A stretch of DNA of 61,807 nt from Ruminococcus sp. Lineage in GTDB: Bacteria > Bacillota > Clostridia > Oscillospirales > Ruminococcaceae. Position 1 is the stretch's first letter. Every line of letters begins with the position of its first letter. Shown in pieces: positions 60,238 through 61,807 of this stretch. Where the stretch lies: the NCBI RefSeq assembly GCF_019417665.1, contig NZ_DXUU01000010.1, forward strand, positions 1-61,807, given 5' to 3'. The notes beneath the pieces were generated by a model, which made no database searches, was not told where the DNA came from, and was given only the letters and a program-made list of their open reading frames with translations. The translations under genes were made by a program, and so were the position numbers.

Positions 60238-60266
60238 TTGACAAGTTATACCCACTGTGCTATAAT
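60238..60266 (+). promoter_or_regulatory. Promoter of tRNA-Ala
   Basis: TTGACA (60238-60243), 17 bp, TATAAT (60261-60266). Confidence 0.9.
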
Positions 60267-60275
60267 TACTTTATT

Positions 60276-60351
60276 GGGGCATTAGCGCAGTTGGGAGCGC
60301 ATCACACTGGCAGTGTGGGAGTCAGGGGTTCGAATCCCCTATGCTCCACCA
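60276..60351 (+). tRNA. tRNA-Ala (anticodon GGC)
   Basis: Acceptor GGGGCAT/ATGCTCC, D arm GCGC/GCGC, anticodon loop CTGGCAG, T arm AGGGG TTCGAAT CCCCT, encoded CCA; 76 nt. Its 3' end is a plausible integration site for the element that starts beyond it. Confidence 0.97.
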
Positions 60352-60381
60352 TATTGTGACCATAAAAAAGATATATGGTCG

Positions 60382-60406
60382 AAAAAGCCCGAAATATCGG
60401 GCTTTT
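60382..60406. terminator. Terminator after tRNA-Ala
   Basis: AAAAAGCCCGA and TCGGGCTTTTT form a perfect stem with a 4-base loop. Confidence 0.85.
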
Positions 60407-60471
60407 TTCATGCCTAAACGACGAAAAAAGCAGGTGAAAAACCGTAGATATTTTTCGGCAGTTTTTCGAAT

Positions 60472-60500
60472 GTAACAGGATTCGAACCGATGCAAAGGAA
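60472..60500 (-). other. tRNA T-arm-like fragment
   Basis: On the minus strand CGGTTCGAATCCTG resembles a tRNA T arm, but no acceptor or anticodon arm fits around it. It may be a remnant near the attachment site of an integrated element. The rest of 60407-60570 is AT-rich without a gene. Confidence 0.35.
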
Positions 60501-60576
60501 AAAATCAGGGCAGATTGGAGAAGATAAAACATCAATCTCCATTTTTTAAGTAGAAAATAGTATACAAATTTTTGAA

Positions 60577-60632
60577 GACCGTTTTGTCTGGTATCACGAA
60601 ACACGTGATGCTGCACAAAGCGGTCTTTTTTT
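60577..60632 (+). terminator. Hairpin terminator upstream of the element-associated gene
   Basis: GACCGTTTTGT (60577-60587) pairs with ACAAAGCGGTC (60615-60625), with an inner ATCACG/CGTGAT stem, then seven T. Confidence 0.75.
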
Positions 60633-60685
60633 GTTTCTGGCAGAGATGAAAAAGACTGCTTCAAAATACATTGCGGAGGAAGAAT

Positions 60686-61786
60686 ATGAAGAAGTTACAT
60701 TTTAACAGTACACTGAATCACAAAGCATCCGATTATAAGCCCTATGAAATCTGCGTGGAAAGGGTTGTCACGCTCTACGGCAGGAGCTTTGAGAACCTGA
60801 AAAGTCGCACATTGGATGACAATCCATACATTGCCCAATATCGTGACCTGATGTGCATCGACAGCGATGATGTTGCCCATTGTCTGCTGTTTTTGGACTA
60901 TGACACCGGAGACGGCATTATTGCAGAAGCCGAAGGCAGCAATTACGCCAGAAAGTCACAGTTTGTTCCCAACGCAAGAGCACTGCTGGAGAACAATGAA
61001 ATGACCGCCGCTGAAACACGACTGCATAACGATCTGAAAAAAATCGCTGACAAAGTTGCAGAGCTTGCCCATTGCGGTGAAACAAGCTTCACATTTGATG
61101 AACTGCTGGAAGAATCCGATTTGGATGTAAAATCTGTTCTGCGTGACGCGGTGGCGGCAATGCTCCGAGAACGGGAGGATATTCAGATGGCAGAAAGTCA
61201 GTCCATCGAAGTTCCCTTTCAGCCGGATATCACGGTTGAAGCCAAACCGACACAGGAATTGACATTTTACTGTCCGCTAAAAATTGTCAGAGAATCGGAA
61301 GAACCTGATTACGAATGGGACGAGGAAGTTACAGAGGAGGATTTTGAGGAAATTCCGTCTGCATATGCCGATGTCTGTGCGGATGAAATCAACGATTTCA
61401 TTCAGGATTACTCTGAACCGGAAGAAGAACATCGAGGACTTATGGTGTATTATAACGATAATCCTGCCGTCAGCGAAAAAGTTTTCTCGGCGATTCCATC
61501 TGTCAGGGAAATCAATGGTAAACTTATGGGCGTGTTTGAATGCCGGATTGTCGGAGAACTGACTGACAGCGAACTGGAAGAACTGCGTAGTTATCTGACT
61601 GGTCAGTGTTCAGACGGATTTTTTGAGGGCATGGAGCAGCATCCGATAAAAACTGCTGATTTCGGCGAAATCTATGTTAGCTTCTGGAATGACAGCAATG
61701 ATTGGTCGCTGCAAACAGAAGAAGAAATGGGATTGTCTCAGGCTGAGAAACTCACGGAAGAACCCAGCATGGGCATGACGATGTGA
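60686..61786 (+). CDS. Probable integrative-element protein of unknown function
   Basis: A 366-residue acidic soluble protein. It has a compact N-terminal half (FNSTLNHKASDYKPYEICVE, HCLLFLDYDTGDGIIAEAEG) and a C-terminal half beginning about residue 195 with repeated (beta-strand)-Glu-rich patterns (GLMVYYNDNPAVSEKVFSAI, ELTDSELEELRSYLTGQCSD). I do not recognise a named domain; proteins of this look are common cargo near the ends of Firmicute integrative and conjugative elements. I start it at ATG 60686 (GGAGGAAGAAT upstream) rather than TTG 60671. Another gene follows after 11 bases. Confidence 0.75.
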   Translation: MKKLHFNSTLNHKASDYKPYEICVERVVTLYGRSFENLKSRTLDDNPYIAQYRDLMCIDSDDVAHCLLFLDYDTGDGIIAEAEGSNYARKSQFVPNARALLENNEMTAAETRLHNDLKKIADKVAELAHCGETSFTFDELLEESDLDVKSVLRDAVAAMLREREDIQMAESQSIEVPFQPDITVEAKPTQELTFYCPLKIVRESEEPDYEWDEEVTEEDFEEIPSAYADVCADEINDFIQDYSEPEEEHRGLMVYYNDNPAVSEKVFSAIPSVREINGKLMGVFECRIVGELTDSELEELRSYLTGQCSDGFFEGMEQHPIKTADFGEIYVSFWNDSNDWSLQTEEEMGLSQAEKLTEEPSMGMTM

Positions 61787-61797
61787 AAGGAGCAGCT

Positions 61798-61807
61798 ATG
61801 TTTTATA
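61798..61807 (+). CDS. Start of next gene (cut by window end)
   Basis: ATG TTT TAT after AAAGGAGCAGCT, the same operon as the preceding gene. Only three codons are visible. Confidence 0.6.

Overview
The window looks like a chromosomal segment of a fibre-degrading Ruminococcus-type Firmicute (Oscillospiraceae). Four secreted proteins carry dockerin modules: a serpin, a GLUG/Thr-rich protein, a GH9-CBM3 endoglucanase and a BspA-type leucine-rich repeat protein. The aroB-aroA-aroC order, paired M16 peptidases, a DnaD/DnaC-like loader pair and strong TTGACA-17-TATAAT promoters also fit a clostridium. Species was not determined. Base composition is moderate (around half GC by eye), with a visibly AT-rich island at 51.5-53.3 kb.

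Layout. 0-3 kb: dockerin serpin and a VanY-like protein lacking key catalytic residues. 3.2-5.5 kb: pdxST, a DUF1292 protein and a probable 6S RNA. 5.5-9.1 kb: GT2 plus GT-C-like glycosyltransferases. 9.4-13 kb: YhgE/Pip protein divergent from a TetR regulator. 13-18.2 kb: GH43, small exporter, Thr-rich dockerin protein. 18.2-22.3 kb: aro operon with a DUF4364 gene. 22.6-27.3 kb: M16 pair, lgt, folD. 27.3-31 kb: CUT1 sugar ABC operon. 31.2-34.6 kb: ComEA-like protein, malic enzyme, LDH/MDH. 35-38.7 kb: GH9 endoglucanase and cation antiporter. 38.7-41.4 kb: serine hydrolase, three tRNAs (Lys, Arg, Leu) and an AbrB-type regulator. 41.4-46.9 kb: helicase-loader pair, two zinc-ribbon/DUF4190-like membrane proteins, LRR-dockerin protein. 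47-51.3 kb: LysR regulator, cell-wall amidase, and a small-ORF/holin/GH25 lysis cassette. 51.6-53.3 kb: AT-rich marR-FUSC module. 53.7-60.2 kb: YfhO protein, rsmE, lipoprotein, small membrane protein and a Cys-rich acidic membrane-anchored protein. 60.2 kb to the end: tRNA-Ala followed by genes that look like the edge of an integrated element.

How it fits together. Secreted dockerin proteins, GH43, the sugar ABC importer (no ATPase gene of its own) and an LDH/MDH plus malic enzyme pair describe plant-polymer hydrolysis, oligosaccharide uptake and fermentation at the pyruvate/malate node. Cell-envelope functions are also dense.

The most unusual content is non-coding. There is a 43-bp tandem array closed by perfect 26-bp inverted repeats, two 160-bp MITE-like elements with TTA flanks, a scattered palindrome family (four copies), and a pseudoknot-capable leader in front of the Cys-rich protein gene. 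All calls are from reading the sequence; no database search or folding program was run.
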